DNA of 64,000 bases from positions 1,116,001-1,180,000 of the forward strand of contig NZ_CP135084.1 in NCBI RefSeq assembly GCF_032229285.1, in the 5' to 3' direction. The position numbers and the translations under genes were made by a program. This DNA comes from Rheinheimera sp. MMS21-TC3 (GTDB lineage: Bacteria; Pseudomonadota; Gammaproteobacteria; Enterobacterales; Alteromonadaceae). The notes beneath the pieces are model-generated. The model made no database searches. It was not told where the DNA came from and was given only the letters and a program-made list of their open reading frames with translations. Positions 48,524-57,442 of the stretch are shown here, piece by piece; position 1 is the stretch's first letter; the number at the start of each line of letters is the position of its first letter.

Positions 48524-49126
48524 GTGTTATTAATAATTGATAACTACGATTCTTTTACTTATAACTTAATGCAGTATTTTGCGGCTTTAGGTCAAGAAGT
48601 TGTGGTTAAACGAAATGATCAAATAACGATTAAAGCAATCACGCAGTTAGCACCAGATTATTTAGTCATTTCACCTGGACCTAAATCGCCAGACGATGCA
48701 GGGATCTCAATGCCAGCTATAGAGTATTTTGCTGGCAAAATACCTATTTTAGGTGTTTGTTTAGGTCATCAGGCTATTGCACAAGTATTTGGCGCTAAAG
48801 TCGTTCGGGCTAAGCAGGTTATGCATGGTAAAAACTCGCTGGTTACGCATAATGATAGTTCGGTCTTTACAGGTTTAGCTAATCCGCTGGATGTGACTCG
48901 TTATCATTCACTCGTAGTAGAGCAGGCTAGTTTACCTAAAGAGTTAATAGTTACAGCATGGACAACTAATGCTCAGCAACAACCAGAAGAAATTATGGGT
49001 CTGATGCACTACTCTTTACCTATTCATAGTGTGCAATTTCATCCCGAAGCTATATTAAGTCAGCAGGGAAAGCAATTATTAGCGAACTTTTTGCATACTA
49101 AAATAATTAATGATTGTTCTGTTTGA
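48524..49126 (+). CDS. pabA: Glutamine amidotransferase, aminodeoxychorismate/anthranilate synthase component II
   Basis: Class I amidotransferase of 200 residues supplying ammonia to PabB or TrpE. Triad: Cys in [14 protein letters not shown], and His and Glu in [11 protein letters not shown]. The position between trpS and the ast genes is where gammaproteobacterial relatives keep pabA, so p-aminobenzoate synthesis is the more likely role, although such proteins can serve both pathways. The start is GTG, as the family begins [12 protein letters not shown]. Confidence 0.9.
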   Translation: MLLIIDNYDSFTYNLMQYFAALGQEVVVKRNDQITIKAITQLAPDYLVISPGPKSPDDAGISMPAIEYFAGKIPILGVCLGHQAIAQVFGAKVVRAKQVMHGKNSLVTHNDSSVFTGLANPLDVTRYHSLVVEQASLPKELIVTAWTTNAQQQPEEIMGLMHYSLPIHSVQFHPEAILSQQGKQLLANFLHTKIINDCSV

Positions 49127-49194
49127 CTCAGTTTAAATTAACTTGCAGTATTGCAGCTCAGTTATGAAGGCTATTTAAGGATAATGCTGTTGTC

Positions 49195-50322
49195 ATGCAA
49201 GCTGTAACACTTGATATAGATACTTTTTATGGCCGCTTTTTAGATCAGTTAATTGGTGTAGATCCCACGGCAAGTCGTTTGTATTATGCTGCCCCTAAAG
49301 CTGATATTGAATCTGAACGAACACTGTTGCAAGTTGAAGCTGAAGCACGGCAAGCAAAACAACAACAGCAGAAGATCCAAGCCAAGTACACTGACTTTGC
49401 TCAAGCGCATTTGCATGAAGAAGTCTCTGATGAGCTTTTTCGTAAACTGCACAATATAGAGCATGTTGAAGAATCATTATTTGATTTAGGTGCCTCATTC
49501 TATTCGCTGCTAGATTTACTTAGCACTAATGCTGTTACAATCAATAAACTAGACAATTATATTAGTAAGATAGACTGGTTAAGCGAAGATTTATTACGCT
49601 TAGTTAATCAACCACAATATCGCAAGAAAACAGCTGCGGGTGGTTTAATAAAAGATACTAAAGTTGCTTTGCGCTTATTTGGAATTGAAGCTTTACAGCA
49701 ATTAATACCTGTTTATGCTTTAAAACGAAGTATTCCACACTCTACAGAGCCTTTTAGCGGCTTAAAAACTCGTATTTGGCAGTATGCACTGGCGGTAGCT
49801 ATAGCCTCAAGTAAATTAGCTGAATTTGAAAAACAGCAAAGTTTTAGTGCCTTTTGTGTAGGATTGTTTCAAAGTTTAGGTTATATCGTTGTTACACGTT
49901 GTTATTTACGCACTTTTCAACAGCAGAAGCAGAAAAAAATACTGAATGCTCGCGCAATGCGAGATAATGCATTAATTGAAGCTTTAGAGCAGTTAGTGCC
50001 TGATGCTAGCTTTTTAAGTGATAGCATGGCTGAGTTTGTTGCAGAGTTAAATGCTGATGTGACTTCACGGTGGCAACTTAAGAGCCAACCACTTTTTCAA
50101 ACTTTAGAGCAAATGGCAGAGGGTATTGATTTTGATGGTATTAGTCCACAGGCAAAAGTAGCCTTACAAGCTCAAACCTATGTTCAGTGGCAATATTTAA
50201 AACAAGCTAAGTTGATTAATAATAAAGAGTCTTTACACTGGTTAGCTAATGTTCAACTAACGAATGAAAAAATGGCTTTGTTAACGAAGGTTGATTTAAC
50301 ACGCTTATCTCTCCCAATATAA
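49195..50322 (+). CDS. HDOD-domain signalling protein
   Basis: 375 residues. Residues 1-90 are helical and Gln-rich (EARQAKQQQQKIQAKYTD). The HDOD domain (about 95-290) includes LLDLLSTNAVTINKLDNYIS, LLRLVNQPQYR, a central VALRLFGIEALQQLIPVYAL helix and WQYALAVAIASSKLAEF. HDOD proteins resemble HD phosphodiesterases but usually lack the catalytic His-Asp pair; I see no HD here. Their known roles are in signalling, often linked to motility or c-di-GMP. It occupies the place between pabA and astA where relatives have astC/argD. Confidence 0.82.
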   Translation: MQAVTLDIDTFYGRFLDQLIGVDPTASRLYYAAPKADIESERTLLQVEAEARQAKQQQQKIQAKYTDFAQAHLHEEVSDELFRKLHNIEHVEESLFDLGASFYSLLDLLSTNAVTINKLDNYISKIDWLSEDLLRLVNQPQYRKKTAAGGLIKDTKVALRLFGIEALQQLIPVYALKRSIPHSTEPFSGLKTRIWQYALAVAIASSKLAEFEKQQSFSAFCVGLFQSLGYIVVTRCYLRTFQQQKQKKILNARAMRDNALIEALEQLVPDASFLSDSMAEFVAELNADVTSRWQLKSQPLFQTLEQMAEGIDFDGISPQAKVALQAQTYVQWQYLKQAKLINNKESLHWLANVQLTNEKMALLTKVDLTRLSLPI

Positions 50323-50463
50323 ATATTCACTTCTAGTGAGAATCTATCTATAGGCCGCATAATTGTTGGTTTAGCTTTAAGTTCACAAACAAGACAGTAA
50401 CCATTTTATCTGTAATAATGCGCTGCAAATAAACACAGTGATGCTTACTAATTAGCAGCGATA

Positions 50464-50483
50464 CCCCCTAATACAGTAGGGGG
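50464..50483. terminator. Hairpin in the HDOD-astA spacer
   Basis: CCCCCTA and TAGGGGG form a 7-bp stem around ATACAG, 66 bases before the astA start. No T run follows on the plus strand. The 226-bp spacer is otherwise AT-rich, and I see no clear promoter motif. Confidence 0.45.
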
Positions 50484-50548
50484 CTCTAGTTAGCAAAAAG
50501 CAAAGCTTAAGTTATAAATTTAATAAAGTTAACCAGGAGTAAGCAACG

Positions 50549-51565
50549 ATGATGGTGGTTCGCCCTATTCGTGCAGATGATTATCCTGCTTTGTATGATA
50601 TAGCTATAGAGTCAGGCCATGGTTTTACTTCATTACCGGTAAACGATGAATTGCTGATGCGTAAAGTAAGTCGCTCTGAGCAATCTTTTACCAAGCAAGT
50701 GCAGCAGCCGGGTGATGAAGGCTACTTGTTTGTGTTAGAAGACACACAAACCGGTGAGGTCTGTGGAACTAGCGCTTTAGAAGCGGCAGTAGGATTAGAT
50801 GATGCCTTTTACCATTATCATTTAGGTAAAGTGGTGCATAACTCACGTTCACTAGGTGTCTATAAAACTGTTGATATTCTTACTTTATGCAACGATTACA
50901 CCGGAGTAAGTGAACTTTGCACCTTATTTTTGCGGGAAACAAAACGGCAAAATAATAATGGTCGTTTACTGTCTAAAATGCGCTTTTTATTTTTAGCTGA
51001 GTTCCCACAGCGTTTCTCGGATCGGGTAATAGCAGAGATGCGTGGTGTGTCAAATGCAGATGGTAGTTCACCTTTTTGGCAGTGGCTACAAGAGCATTTC
51101 TTTTCTGTTGATTTTCCAACCGCAGATTATTTAACGGGCATTGGCCAAAAGGTTTTTATTGCTGAGTTAATGCCGAAATATCCTATTTATGTTAGTTTGC
51201 TAAGTAAAGAAGCTCAAGCTGTTATTGGCCAAGTTCATGAGCAAACTAAGCCTGCTTTAGCCTTGTTAAAGTCTGAAGGCTTTGCAAGTCGTGGCTATGT
51301 TGATATTTTTGATGCAGGGCCAACGGTTGAAGCTAGAGTAGAGCATATTCGCTCGGTGCAAAATAGCCAGCGCTTACAAGTTGTAATTGGTCAAATTGAT
51401 AAGGCTGCAACCTATTTAATCTGCAACACTGTTATTGCAGACTTTCGGGCTACTTGTGCTGAGTTAGAGGTGGATTTGCAAAATCAGCATGCAATTATTA
51501 CTGCCGATGTAGCTACAGCACTTAAGGTATCAGCTGGTGATTGGGTAAGAGTAACCAGTATTTAA
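50549..51565 (+). CDS. astA: Arginine N-succinyltransferase
   Basis: First enzyme of the arginine succinyltransferase catabolic pathway (succinyl-CoA + L-arginine). The family start is MMVVRPIRADDYPALYDIA, with ESGHGFTSLPVNDELL, KMRFLFLAEFP and FDAGPTVEAR later. It has 338 residues. AGGAG precedes the first of two adjacent ATGs; the first gives the usual N-terminus. astD follows after 13 bp. astB, astC and astE are not in the window. Confidence 0.97.
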   Translation: MMVVRPIRADDYPALYDIAIESGHGFTSLPVNDELLMRKVSRSEQSFTKQVQQPGDEGYLFVLEDTQTGEVCGTSALEAAVGLDDAFYHYHLGKVVHNSRSLGVYKTVDILTLCNDYTGVSELCTLFLRETKRQNNNGRLLSKMRFLFLAEFPQRFSDRVIAEMRGVSNADGSSPFWQWLQEHFFSVDFPTADYLTGIGQKVFIAELMPKYPIYVSLLSKEAQAVIGQVHEQTKPALALLKSEGFASRGYVDIFDAGPTVEARVEHIRSVQNSQRLQVVIGQIDKAATYLICNTVIADFRATCAELEVDLQNQHAIITADVATALKVSAGDWVRVTSI

Positions 51566-51578
51566 TTAGGGGATTAGA

Positions 51579-53048
51579 ATGAATAACGCTGTACAATTTA
51601 TTAATGGCCAATGGCTTGTAGGTAAAGGTGAAACCTTTAGCTCTATTGACCCAGCTAAAAATCAGCCAATTTGGCAAGGCGAATCTGCAACTGCTGAGCA
51701 AGTTGAACAAGCAATAGTAGCAGCGCGCCAAGCTCAATATGATTGGGCTGGAGTAAGTTTTGATGACCGCGTAGCTATTATCAAAAAGTTTGCCGAGTTA
51801 TTGGCCAGCAATAAAGAGCATTTAGCCTTAACTATTGCTCAAGAAACAGGTAAAGCCTTGTGGGAATCGCGCACTGAAATTGGTGCCATGATAGGCAAAG
51901 CTGATATTTCTATTCGTGCTTATCAGGAACGTACTGGCAGTAAAGAAAACGCTATGCCGCAAGGTAGAGCCTTTATACGGCATAAGCCTCATGGGGTAGT
52001 AGCAGTTTTTGGTCCTTATAATTTTCCTGGCCATTTACCTAACGGCCATATAGTACCGGCACTTTTAGCGGGTAACACTATCATTTTTAAACCTTCAGAA
52101 TTAACGCCTAAAGTGGCAGAAGAAACTGTTAAATTGTGGCAGCAAGCTGGTTTACCAGCAGGGGTATTAAATCTAGTTCAAGGTGAAGTCGCAACAGGTA
52201 AAGCTATCGCAGCGCATAATGATATCGATGGTTTATTTTTTACCGGCAGCTCCAGAACAGGCCATTATTTACACCAGCAATTTGCTGGTCGGCCAGATAA
52301 AATTTTAGCATTAGAGATGGGTGGAAATAACCCGTTGATAGTTAAAGATGTTAAAAATATTGATGCCGCAGTACATGATATAGTGCAATCTGCGTTTATT
52401 TCTTCAGGCCAGCGTTGTACTTGTGCGCGTAAACTGTTTTTACCGGCCGATGCTAGTGGTGATGCTATTTTACAACGCTTAATTGAAGTAACCCGCAATA
52501 TTAAAGTTGATGTTTATGATGCTGCCGAACAGCCATTTATGGGCGCGATGATTTCAGTTGCTGCAGCAAAAGGCATGTTAGCTGCACAGCAGCAACTAGT
52601 GGATTTAGGTGGGAAAGTATTAGTAGAGATGCAGCATTTAGATGTTGATACAGCACTAGTAACCCCTGGCATCATTGAATGTACAGAGATTAAAGATTTT
52701 CCAGATGATGAGCACTTTGGTCCTTTACTTAAAGTATTCCGCTTTACTGATATTGACCAAGCGATAGACGCGGCTAATAATACTAGTTTTGGTTTATCAG
52801 CAGGCTTATTAAGTGATAGTGCCACGCTTTATCAGCACTTTTTCCGCAGGATCAGAGCGGGAATTGTTAACTGGAATAGGCCTATTACAGGGGCCAGTTC
52901 AGCTGCTCCCTTTGGTGGTATAGGGGCTAGTGGTAACCATAGAGCAAGTGCCTATTATGCAGCTGACTATTGTGCTTATCCAGTTGCGTCGGTTGAACTA
53001 GAGCAAGTGGTAATGCCAGAGCAGTTATCACCGGGTTTAACATTTTAA
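51579..53048 (+). CDS. astD: N-succinylglutamate 5-semialdehyde dehydrogenase
   Basis: NAD-dependent aldehyde dehydrogenase of the AST pathway, 489 residues (E. coli 492). The start [16 protein letters not shown] is AstD-like. The catalytic Glu lies in [11 protein letters not shown] and the nucleophilic Cys in [32 protein letters not shown] and [17 protein letters not shown] are conserved in the family. AGGGG precedes the ATG. It is co-transcribed with astA. Confidence 0.97.
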   Translation: MNNAVQFINGQWLVGKGETFSSIDPAKNQPIWQGESATAEQVEQAIVAARQAQYDWAGVSFDDRVAIIKKFAELLASNKEHLALTIAQETGKALWESRTEIGAMIGKADISIRAYQERTGSKENAMPQGRAFIRHKPHGVVAVFGPYNFPGHLPNGHIVPALLAGNTIIFKPSELTPKVAEETVKLWQQAGLPAGVLNLVQGEVATGKAIAAHNDIDGLFFTGSSRTGHYLHQQFAGRPDKILALEMGGNNPLIVKDVKNIDAAVHDIVQSAFISSGQRCTCARKLFLPADASGDAILQRLIEVTRNIKVDVYDAAEQPFMGAMISVAAAKGMLAAQQQLVDLGGKVLVEMQHLDVDTALVTPGIIECTEIKDFPDDEHFGPLLKVFRFTDIDQAIDAANNTSFGLSAGLLSDSATLYQHFFRRIRAGIVNWNRPITGASSAAPFGGIGASGNHRASAYYAADYCAYPVASVELEQVVMPEQLSPGLTF

Positions 53049-53058
53049 ATAAGCTCAT

Positions 53059-53088
53059 AGATGGACGGGGCCTTAACCCCATCCATCT
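53059..53088 (+). terminator. Hairpin after astD
   Basis: AGATGGA pairs with TCCATCT. After one C/A mismatch GGGG pairs with CCCC around a CCTTAA loop. It begins 10 bases after the astD stop and is followed by GTTTAT. It is probably a weak terminator or processing site before the next small gene. Confidence 0.6.
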
Positions 53089-53130
53089 GTTTATCCAAGT
53101 TCATTTATTTATTATTTAGGTAGACTGATT

Positions 53131-53478
53131 ATGGTGACAGATAAACCAGGTTACGAACATCTAATAATGTTTATTACTGAACACTTATCGTTATTTGAGC
53201 AGCCAACAGGTGAAGTGACAGCTAAAACTATTGGTGAGATATTAGAAGAGTCAATAGCAGAACAAATTATTAATTTGTGTACCCAGCATACTCAGCTTGA
53301 AATTAACCATCGCAGTATGATTATTCGTGAGGTTGATAGCATCATGTATGATCTACAAGAATTGCTCGGCCGCGTGTTAGATACTAATGCAACAGTTAAG
53401 CAATTTGAGCTAATTACAGAAATTTCTCTACTTATTAAAAACTTATTTGATACCGCCATAGCAGAGTTAAATGATTAG
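53131..53478 (+). CDS. Unknown 115-residue all-helical protein
   Basis: A soluble, acidic, apparently all-alpha protein with no signal sequence, membrane segment or metal motif. It contains TIGEILEESIAEQIINLC, a central HRSMIIREVDSIMYDLQELL helix and ISLLIKNLFDTAIAELN at the end. I do not recognise it. It is on the same strand between astD and yhfA, 82 bp after astD with a hairpin between, so it may be read through at low level. Codon use looks like its neighbours and the frame is clean, so it is likely a real gene. Confidence 0.72.
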   Translation: MVTDKPGYEHLIMFITEHLSLFEQPTGEVTAKTIGEILEESIAEQIINLCTQHTQLEINHRSMIIREVDSIMYDLQELLGRVLDTNATVKQFELITEISLLIKNLFDTAIAELND

Positions 53479-53559
53479 GTCTTTTCTAAGGCCGATTTAA
53501 CTAGATACCCAGCCCAATTTTTCGTAGAATGTCGCCCTGTTTTTAGCAGGAGCTGAATG

Positions 53560-53970
53560 ATGCAAGCAAAAGTAAAATGGTTAGATAATAATACCTTCGT
53601 TGGCCGTTCTGGTAGTGGCCATGCCGTAGTGTTTGATGGTAATGCTGACAACAGCACAGCACCAAGCCCCATGGAAATGGTGTTAATGTCAGCGGGAGCT
53701 TGTTCGTCTGTCGATGTTATTAGTATTTTACACAAGGCTCGGCAAAAGGTGCAGGATTGTGAGGTTACCTTAACATCAGAGCGTGCAGATAGCGTGCCCA
53801 GAGTATTTAAAAAAATACATTTACATTTTGATGTAACAGGTCAACAGCTTAGCGAAACGCATGTTGAACGGGCAGTAAAATTATCTGCAGATAAATATTG
53901 TTCAGTATCAATAATGTTAACAGGCAGTGTCGAAGTAACACACTCATTTAGTGTCCTTAGCACTGAATAA
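53560..53970 (+). CDS. yhfA: OsmC family protein YhfA
   Basis: 136 residues from the second of two adjacent ATGs, chosen because AGGAG lies 7 bases upstream and E. coli YhfA begins with the same MQAxVKW. PSPMEMVLMSAGACSSVDVISIL carries the OsmC-type redox Cys, and the second family Cys is in ADKYCSVSIML. OsmC proteins reduce organic hydroperoxides; the YhfA branch has no proven substrate. speD follows after 66 bp, a common association. Confidence 0.92.
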   Translation: MQAKVKWLDNNTFVGRSGSGHAVVFDGNADNSTAPSPMEMVLMSAGACSSVDVISILHKARQKVQDCEVTLTSERADSVPRVFKKIHLHFDVTGQQLSETHVERAVKLSADKYCSVSIMLTGSVEVTHSFSVLSTE

Positions 53971-54036
53971 TCCGGCGTTTAAATTACAAACCTACTAAGC
54001 AGTTAATGCTACTGCTGGTTCTGGAGACATCGATAA

Positions 54037-54843
54037 GTGGTTAAACCTTTTGAAAAACTGAAATTGCATGGTTTTAATAACCTAACCAAAAGCTTAAGCT
54101 TTAGTTTATACGATATATGTTACGCAAAGACTGAGCAGCATAGACAAGAGTATATTGAATATATTGATGAGCAATATAATGCTGATCGACTAACGGATAT
54201 ATTAACTGAAGTGACCGATATTATTGGCGCTAATGTGCTGAATATCGCTCGTCAAGATTATGATCCGCAAGGCGCTAGCGTAACAATACTGGTAAGCGAA
54301 GAGCCAGTGTTAGTTAATCCAGACAATACAGAAAATCCAGGGCCTAGACCAGATGCTGTAGTGGCACATTTAGATAAAAGTCATATTTGTGTTCATACCT
54401 ACCCAGAAGTTCACCCGCATGATGGCATCTGTACTTTCCGTGCTGATATTGAAGTATCCACTTGTGGCATTATTTCGCCTTTAAAAGCGTTAAACTTTTT
54501 AATTCATAGTTTTGAAACAGATATAGTGACTATTGATTACCGAGTTCGTGGCTTTACTCGTGATATAAGCGGTACTAAACATTATATTGATCATCCTATT
54601 ACGTCTATCCAAAACTTTATGGATGAGGAAACTAAACAAGCATTTCAGATGATTGACGTTAACGTTTATCAAGAAAACTTATTTCATACCAAAATGATGC
54701 TAAAAGAAGCTGATTTAAATAGTTACTTATTTGGTATGGGTACAGATTCCATGACTGAAGAAGAACAAGAAGAAATAAGCCAAAAAGTCTTCCACGAAAT
54801 GCGCGAAATTTTCTATGGCCGTAACTTGCCGGATATAAAGTAG
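54037..54843 (+). CDS. speD: S-adenosylmethionine decarboxylase proenzyme
   Basis: Makes decarboxylated AdoMet for spermidine synthesis. The pyruvoyl group arises by self-cleavage at Lys114-Ser115 ([17 protein letters not shown]), and [22 protein letters not shown] is conserved. At 268 residues it is the long E. coli type. The start is GTG with GGAG upstream and adds four residues to the [16 protein letters not shown] homology. speE is not adjacent; dusA follows after 27 bp. Confidence 0.97.
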   Translation: MVKPFEKLKLHGFNNLTKSLSFSLYDICYAKTEQHRQEYIEYIDEQYNADRLTDILTEVTDIIGANVLNIARQDYDPQGASVTILVSEEPVLVNPDNTENPGPRPDAVVAHLDKSHICVHTYPEVHPHDGICTFRADIEVSTCGIISPLKALNFLIHSFETDIVTIDYRVRGFTRDISGTKHYIDHPITSIQNFMDEETKQAFQMIDVNVYQENLFHTKMMLKEADLNSYLFGMGTDSMTEEEQEEISQKVFHEMREIFYGRNLPDIK

Positions 54844-54870
54844 CCTTAAAAACTTGAGTAAGTAAAACCT

Positions 54871-55896
54871 ATGGTCATAGATAAAAAGCAATCTAGTAAA
54901 AGTCTGAGCACTAAGTTTGTTGATCATAGGTTCTCTGTTGCGCCCATGCTCGATTGGACAGATAAACATTGTCGCTACTTTCATCGCTTGCTAAGTAAAC
55001 ATGCGGTGCTGTATACCGAAATGGTCACCACTGGCGCTATTATTCATGGCAGTGGTGATTATTTAGCTTTTAATGAAGAAGAGCAGCCTGTAGTGTTACA
55101 ACTAGGTGGCTCTGATCCACAGCAGATGGCGCATTGTGCCAAGTTAGCTGAGCAACGTGGTTATGATGCCATTAATATTAACGTTGGTTGCCCGTCTGAT
55201 AGAGTGCAAAATGGTATGTTTGGTGCTTGTTTAATGGCGCAACCACAACGAGTAGCTGATTGTGTAAAAGCGATGCAAGATCAGGTTACTATTCCCATCT
55301 CAGTAAAAACAAGAATAGGCATAGATGACTCTGACGATTATCAGTTTTTACAAGACTTTGTGCAAACTATGGTGGATGCAGAATGTCAGCAGCTGGTTAT
55401 TCATGCTCGTAAAGCCTGGCTAAAAGGTTTAAGCCCAAAAGAAAATCGAGATATTCCGCCGCTTAATTATGATCGGGTTTATCAGATTAAACGTGACTTT
55501 CCACAGTTAGATATCAGTATTAATGGTGGCATTAAAACCTTAACCCAAGTGCAAGAGCATTTAGCTTTTGTTGATGGTGTTATGGTGGGACGTGAGGCTT
55601 ATGCTAACCCTATGCTTTTGAGTTCAGTTGATAGCTTAATTTATGGCGATGTAAGTGTGGTTAGAACGCCGCAGCAAGTAGTGTTAGATATGCTGCCTTA
55701 CATAGAGCAGCAAATGACTCAAGGCGCTAGATTTTGGCATATTGCTCGGCATATGTTGGGGCTATTTCAAGGTATGCCAGGTGCACGACAATGGCGACGC
55801 TTGCTTAGTGAGCAAGGCCATTTAACAACTGCAAAACCAGCGTTATTATTGCAAGCATTGCAAAAAATACCCGAGCTTGAAAATATGACTAATTAA
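54871..55896 (+). CDS. dusA: tRNA-dihydrouridine synthase A
   Basis: FMN-dependent reductase that makes dihydrouridine at tRNA positions 20/20a. The start [20 protein letters not shown] is DusA-type. The flavin and catalytic region is [21 protein letters not shown], with the catalytic Cys in GAC, and [10 protein letters not shown] follows. [16 protein letters not shown] is a DusA signature. 341 residues. A strong terminator follows, and the next operon lies where E. coli has pspG. Confidence 0.97.
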   Translation: MVIDKKQSSKSLSTKFVDHRFSVAPMLDWTDKHCRYFHRLLSKHAVLYTEMVTTGAIIHGSGDYLAFNEEEQPVVLQLGGSDPQQMAHCAKLAEQRGYDAININVGCPSDRVQNGMFGACLMAQPQRVADCVKAMQDQVTIPISVKTRIGIDDSDDYQFLQDFVQTMVDAECQQLVIHARKAWLKGLSPKENRDIPPLNYDRVYQIKRDFPQLDISINGGIKTLTQVQEHLAFVDGVMVGREAYANPMLLSSVDSLIYGDVSVVRTPQQVVLDMLPYIEQQMTQGARFWHIARHMLGLFQGMPGARQWRRLLSEQGHLTTAKPALLLQALQKIPELENMTN

Positions 55897-55926
55897 TAGT
55901 TAAATCCACTAAATAATAGTATCAAC

Positions 55927-55959
55927 AAAAAAAGTCCATGCGAAGCATGGGCTTTTTTT
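55927..55959 (+). terminator. Rho-independent terminator of dusA
   Basis: AAAAAAAGTCCATG and CATGGGCTTTTTTT pair (one G-T) around a CGAAG loop, ending in seven T. Confidence 0.93.
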
Positions 55960-56005
55960 GTTATTAAATACTAATTAAATCAACATATTGCAGTTTATTT
56001 TACTC

Positions 56006-56024
56006 TTGGCACAACACTTGAAAT
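56006..56024 (+). promoter_or_regulatory. Putative sigma-54 (-24/-12) promoter
   Basis: TTGGCAC-AACAC-TTGAAAT. The GG at 56008-56009 is exactly 10 bases from the -12 dinucleotide, which is GA instead of the consensus GC. The -24 half is perfect. Transcription would begin near 56033, 35 bases before the first small ORF. Phage-shock operons use sigma-54 with PspF, and this operon ends in pspC, so the assignment is coherent. Confidence 0.65.
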
Positions 56025-56067
56025 ACAGTAGTCGTAGTATCGAATATTAACTTTCAAGGAACTTGCT

Positions 56068-56427
56068 ATGAACACTTTAATTATTGCTAGCTTTACATCT
56101 TTACTTAGCCTTAGCGCTGTAGCGGACTCTGTGTACCCAGAAACTATAATGATAACTAGTGATACTCCTGTTAGTACGGAGATTAGTACGAAAACTAGTT
56201 CTGAGCTTAGAGCTGAGATAGAAATAGGGATACAAGCAGAATTACAGCAATATACAGCCCAACTTTCTACATTAATTACTCAGCAAGCACAGCAGGAGTT
56301 ATTTGCTACCGCTGCTAATTTACTTATTTTAAATAGTGCTGAACATAAAACCGAACTAGCTACTTTAGTACCACAGATGTTGCTGCTAGCAAAAAAGTTA
56401 GCGGCTAGTACCTTAAATGGTGAATAA
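56068..56427 (+). CDS. Unknown exported 119-residue protein, first gene of the PspC operon
   Basis: A signal peptide (NTLIIASFTSLLSLSAVADS, likely cut after AVA) is followed by a Thr/Ser-rich stretch and a long amphipathic helical part (SELRAEIEIGIQAELQQYTA and AQQELFATAANLLIL). It is predicted to be a small periplasmic helical protein. I do not recognise the family. AAGGA lies 8 bases before the ATG. It is the first gene after the sigma-54-like element and ends two bases before the next small ORF, so it is surely co-transcribed with it. Confidence 0.75.
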   Translation: MNTLIIASFTSLLSLSAVADSVYPETIMITSDTPVSTEISTKTSSELRAEIEIGIQAELQQYTAQLSTLITQQAQQELFATAANLLILNSAEHKTELATLVPQMLLLAKKLAASTLNGE

Positions 56428-56429
56428 CA

Positions 56430-56561
56430 ATGTTGCTCACGTCGGACTGGTTATTATTACTCTTTATTTTCCCTGTGCTGAGCATGCTGCCTGTATTAGT
56501 TTTATGCCATTTTATTAGTGTTCTGATACCGCTAATCCAGAAATTAAAATGGTTAAATTAA
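56430..56561 (+). CDS. Unknown 43-residue membrane peptide
   Basis: ATG start 2 bases after the preceding stop, with GGTGA about 6 bases before it. The peptide begins MLLTSDWLLLLFIFPVLSML and continues with a second hydrophobic stretch (PVLVLCHFISVLIPLI), ending QKLKWLN. It probably forms one or two membrane helices with a basic end inside. Too short for standard gene finding, but the tight spacing on both sides and the AGGAGG that follows its stop indicate a coding unit. It stands where E. coli has PspG, but similarity is too slight to name it. Confidence 0.6.
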   Translation: MLLTSDWLLLLFIFPVLSMLPVLVLCHFISVLIPLIQKLKWLN

Positions 56562-56572
56562 AGGAGGCAGCA

Positions 56573-56671
56573 GTGAGTTGGATAGCCTTAGAGTTACTAA
56601 GTTTCTTTAGCTTTATTTTGGTGCTGTTGTGTTGGTGCCAAGCAAATAATATAAAAAAATATAAGGAATAA
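56573..56671 (+). CDS. Unknown 32-residue membrane peptide
   Basis: GTG start preceded by a perfect AGGAGG with 5-base spacing, the best ribosome site in this operon. The peptide begins MSWIALELLSFFSFILVLLC and ends in WCQANNIKKYKE: one membrane helix with a basic tail, and a CWC pair at the helix end. Its last codons contain the AAGGA of pspC, and the gap to pspC is two bases. No family recognised. Confidence 0.6.
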   Translation: MSWIALELLSFFSFILVLLCWCQANNIKKYKE

Positions 56672-56673
56672 TC

Positions 56674-56871
56674 ATGCATACTGAAAAAAATACTGGATGG
56701 TTTTGTCAGCGTCAGCACCGTTTAATTTCGGGTGTTTGCGCTGGGTTAGCGAATAATTATCATCAACCAAGATGGTTAATTAGAGTGCTGGCGGTATTGC
56801 TGTTTATAACAGCCCCATTAATAACTATCAGCGCATATTTTGTCGCCGCATTATTATTACCTAAGCGATAG
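56674..56871 (+). CDS. pspC: Minimal PspC-domain protein
   Basis: 65 residues consisting of little more than the PspC domain: RQHRLISGVCAGLANNYHQP followed by RWLIRVLAVLLFI and a second hydrophobic helix ending LLLPKR. Full PspC (about 119 residues in E. coli) has an added C-terminal region that binds PspB/PspA; it is missing here. PspC senses envelope damage and starts the phage-shock response. It is last in a four-gene operon; neither pspA, pspB nor pspF is in the window. Confidence 0.85.
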   Translation: MHTEKNTGWFCQRQHRLISGVCAGLANNYHQPRWLIRVLAVLLFITAPLITISAYFVAALLLPKR

Positions 56872-56986
56872 ACGCTTTATAATGTTGATTGCTGATTATT
56901 AAAATATACGGTGTTGCAGGCAGGTTAGTTGCTGTTAAGTGTACCTAACTGGTGTAATATAAGTTTATATATCAAGGAGCGTGCAA

Positions 56987-57433
56987 ATGCCAATACTGTT
57001 ATCTAGGGTTTTCTTACCTATACTACTACTGTTAAGTGTATCGTTGTCTGCAGAGCAAGCTACCACTATAAAAGTAACAAACGCAGAAGTGCGACAGCCC
57101 ATGCAGGGGCGCAGTGTAACAGCGGGTTATTTAACCTTGCATAACACATCTGAACAAAGCAAAAGCCTAATAGCGGTAACAACGGAGGCTTTTCAGCGCA
57201 TTGAACTGCATCAGCATAGCCATAAAAATGGTGTGATGCGCATGGAGCAGGTTGATGCTATTAACATTGCTGCCCAAAGCGAAGTTAACTTAACACCCGG
57301 TGGCTTGCATTTAATGTTATTTGAGCCTAAGACTAAACTTGCATTGGGTGATTCAATAATAATGCAGCTAACATTCTCTGATCAACAAGTCATTAGCATT
57401 AGTGTACCTATTGTTGCGCTGCCAAAACGTTAA
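56987..57433 (+). CDS. PCu(A)C-type copper chaperone
   Basis: Periplasmic Cu(I)-binding protein (DUF461 family) that helps deliver copper to cytochrome oxidase. A signal peptide (LPILLLLSVSLSAEQ) is followed by the copper motif: His and Met in ELHQHSHKNGVMRMEQV and PGGLHLMLFEPK. 148 residues from the ATG at 56987, which has AAGGAG 7 bases upstream; a GTG 6 bases earlier overlaps that site. The DUF2333 gene follows within ten bases. Confidence 0.92.
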   Translation: MPILLSRVFLPILLLLSVSLSAEQATTIKVTNAEVRQPMQGRSVTAGYLTLHNTSEQSKSLIAVTTEAFQRIELHQHSHKNGVMRMEQVDAINIAAQSEVNLTPGGLHLMLFEPKTKLALGDSIIMQLTFSDQQVISISVPIVALPKR

Positions 57434-57442
57434 GGAGTGAAA

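Noticed and set aside
50325..50345. ArgR-like half site upstream of astA
   Set aside because: TGAAT is present on the minus strand but the second half (ATTCA) is mostly mismatched, and no second box lies 3 bp away.
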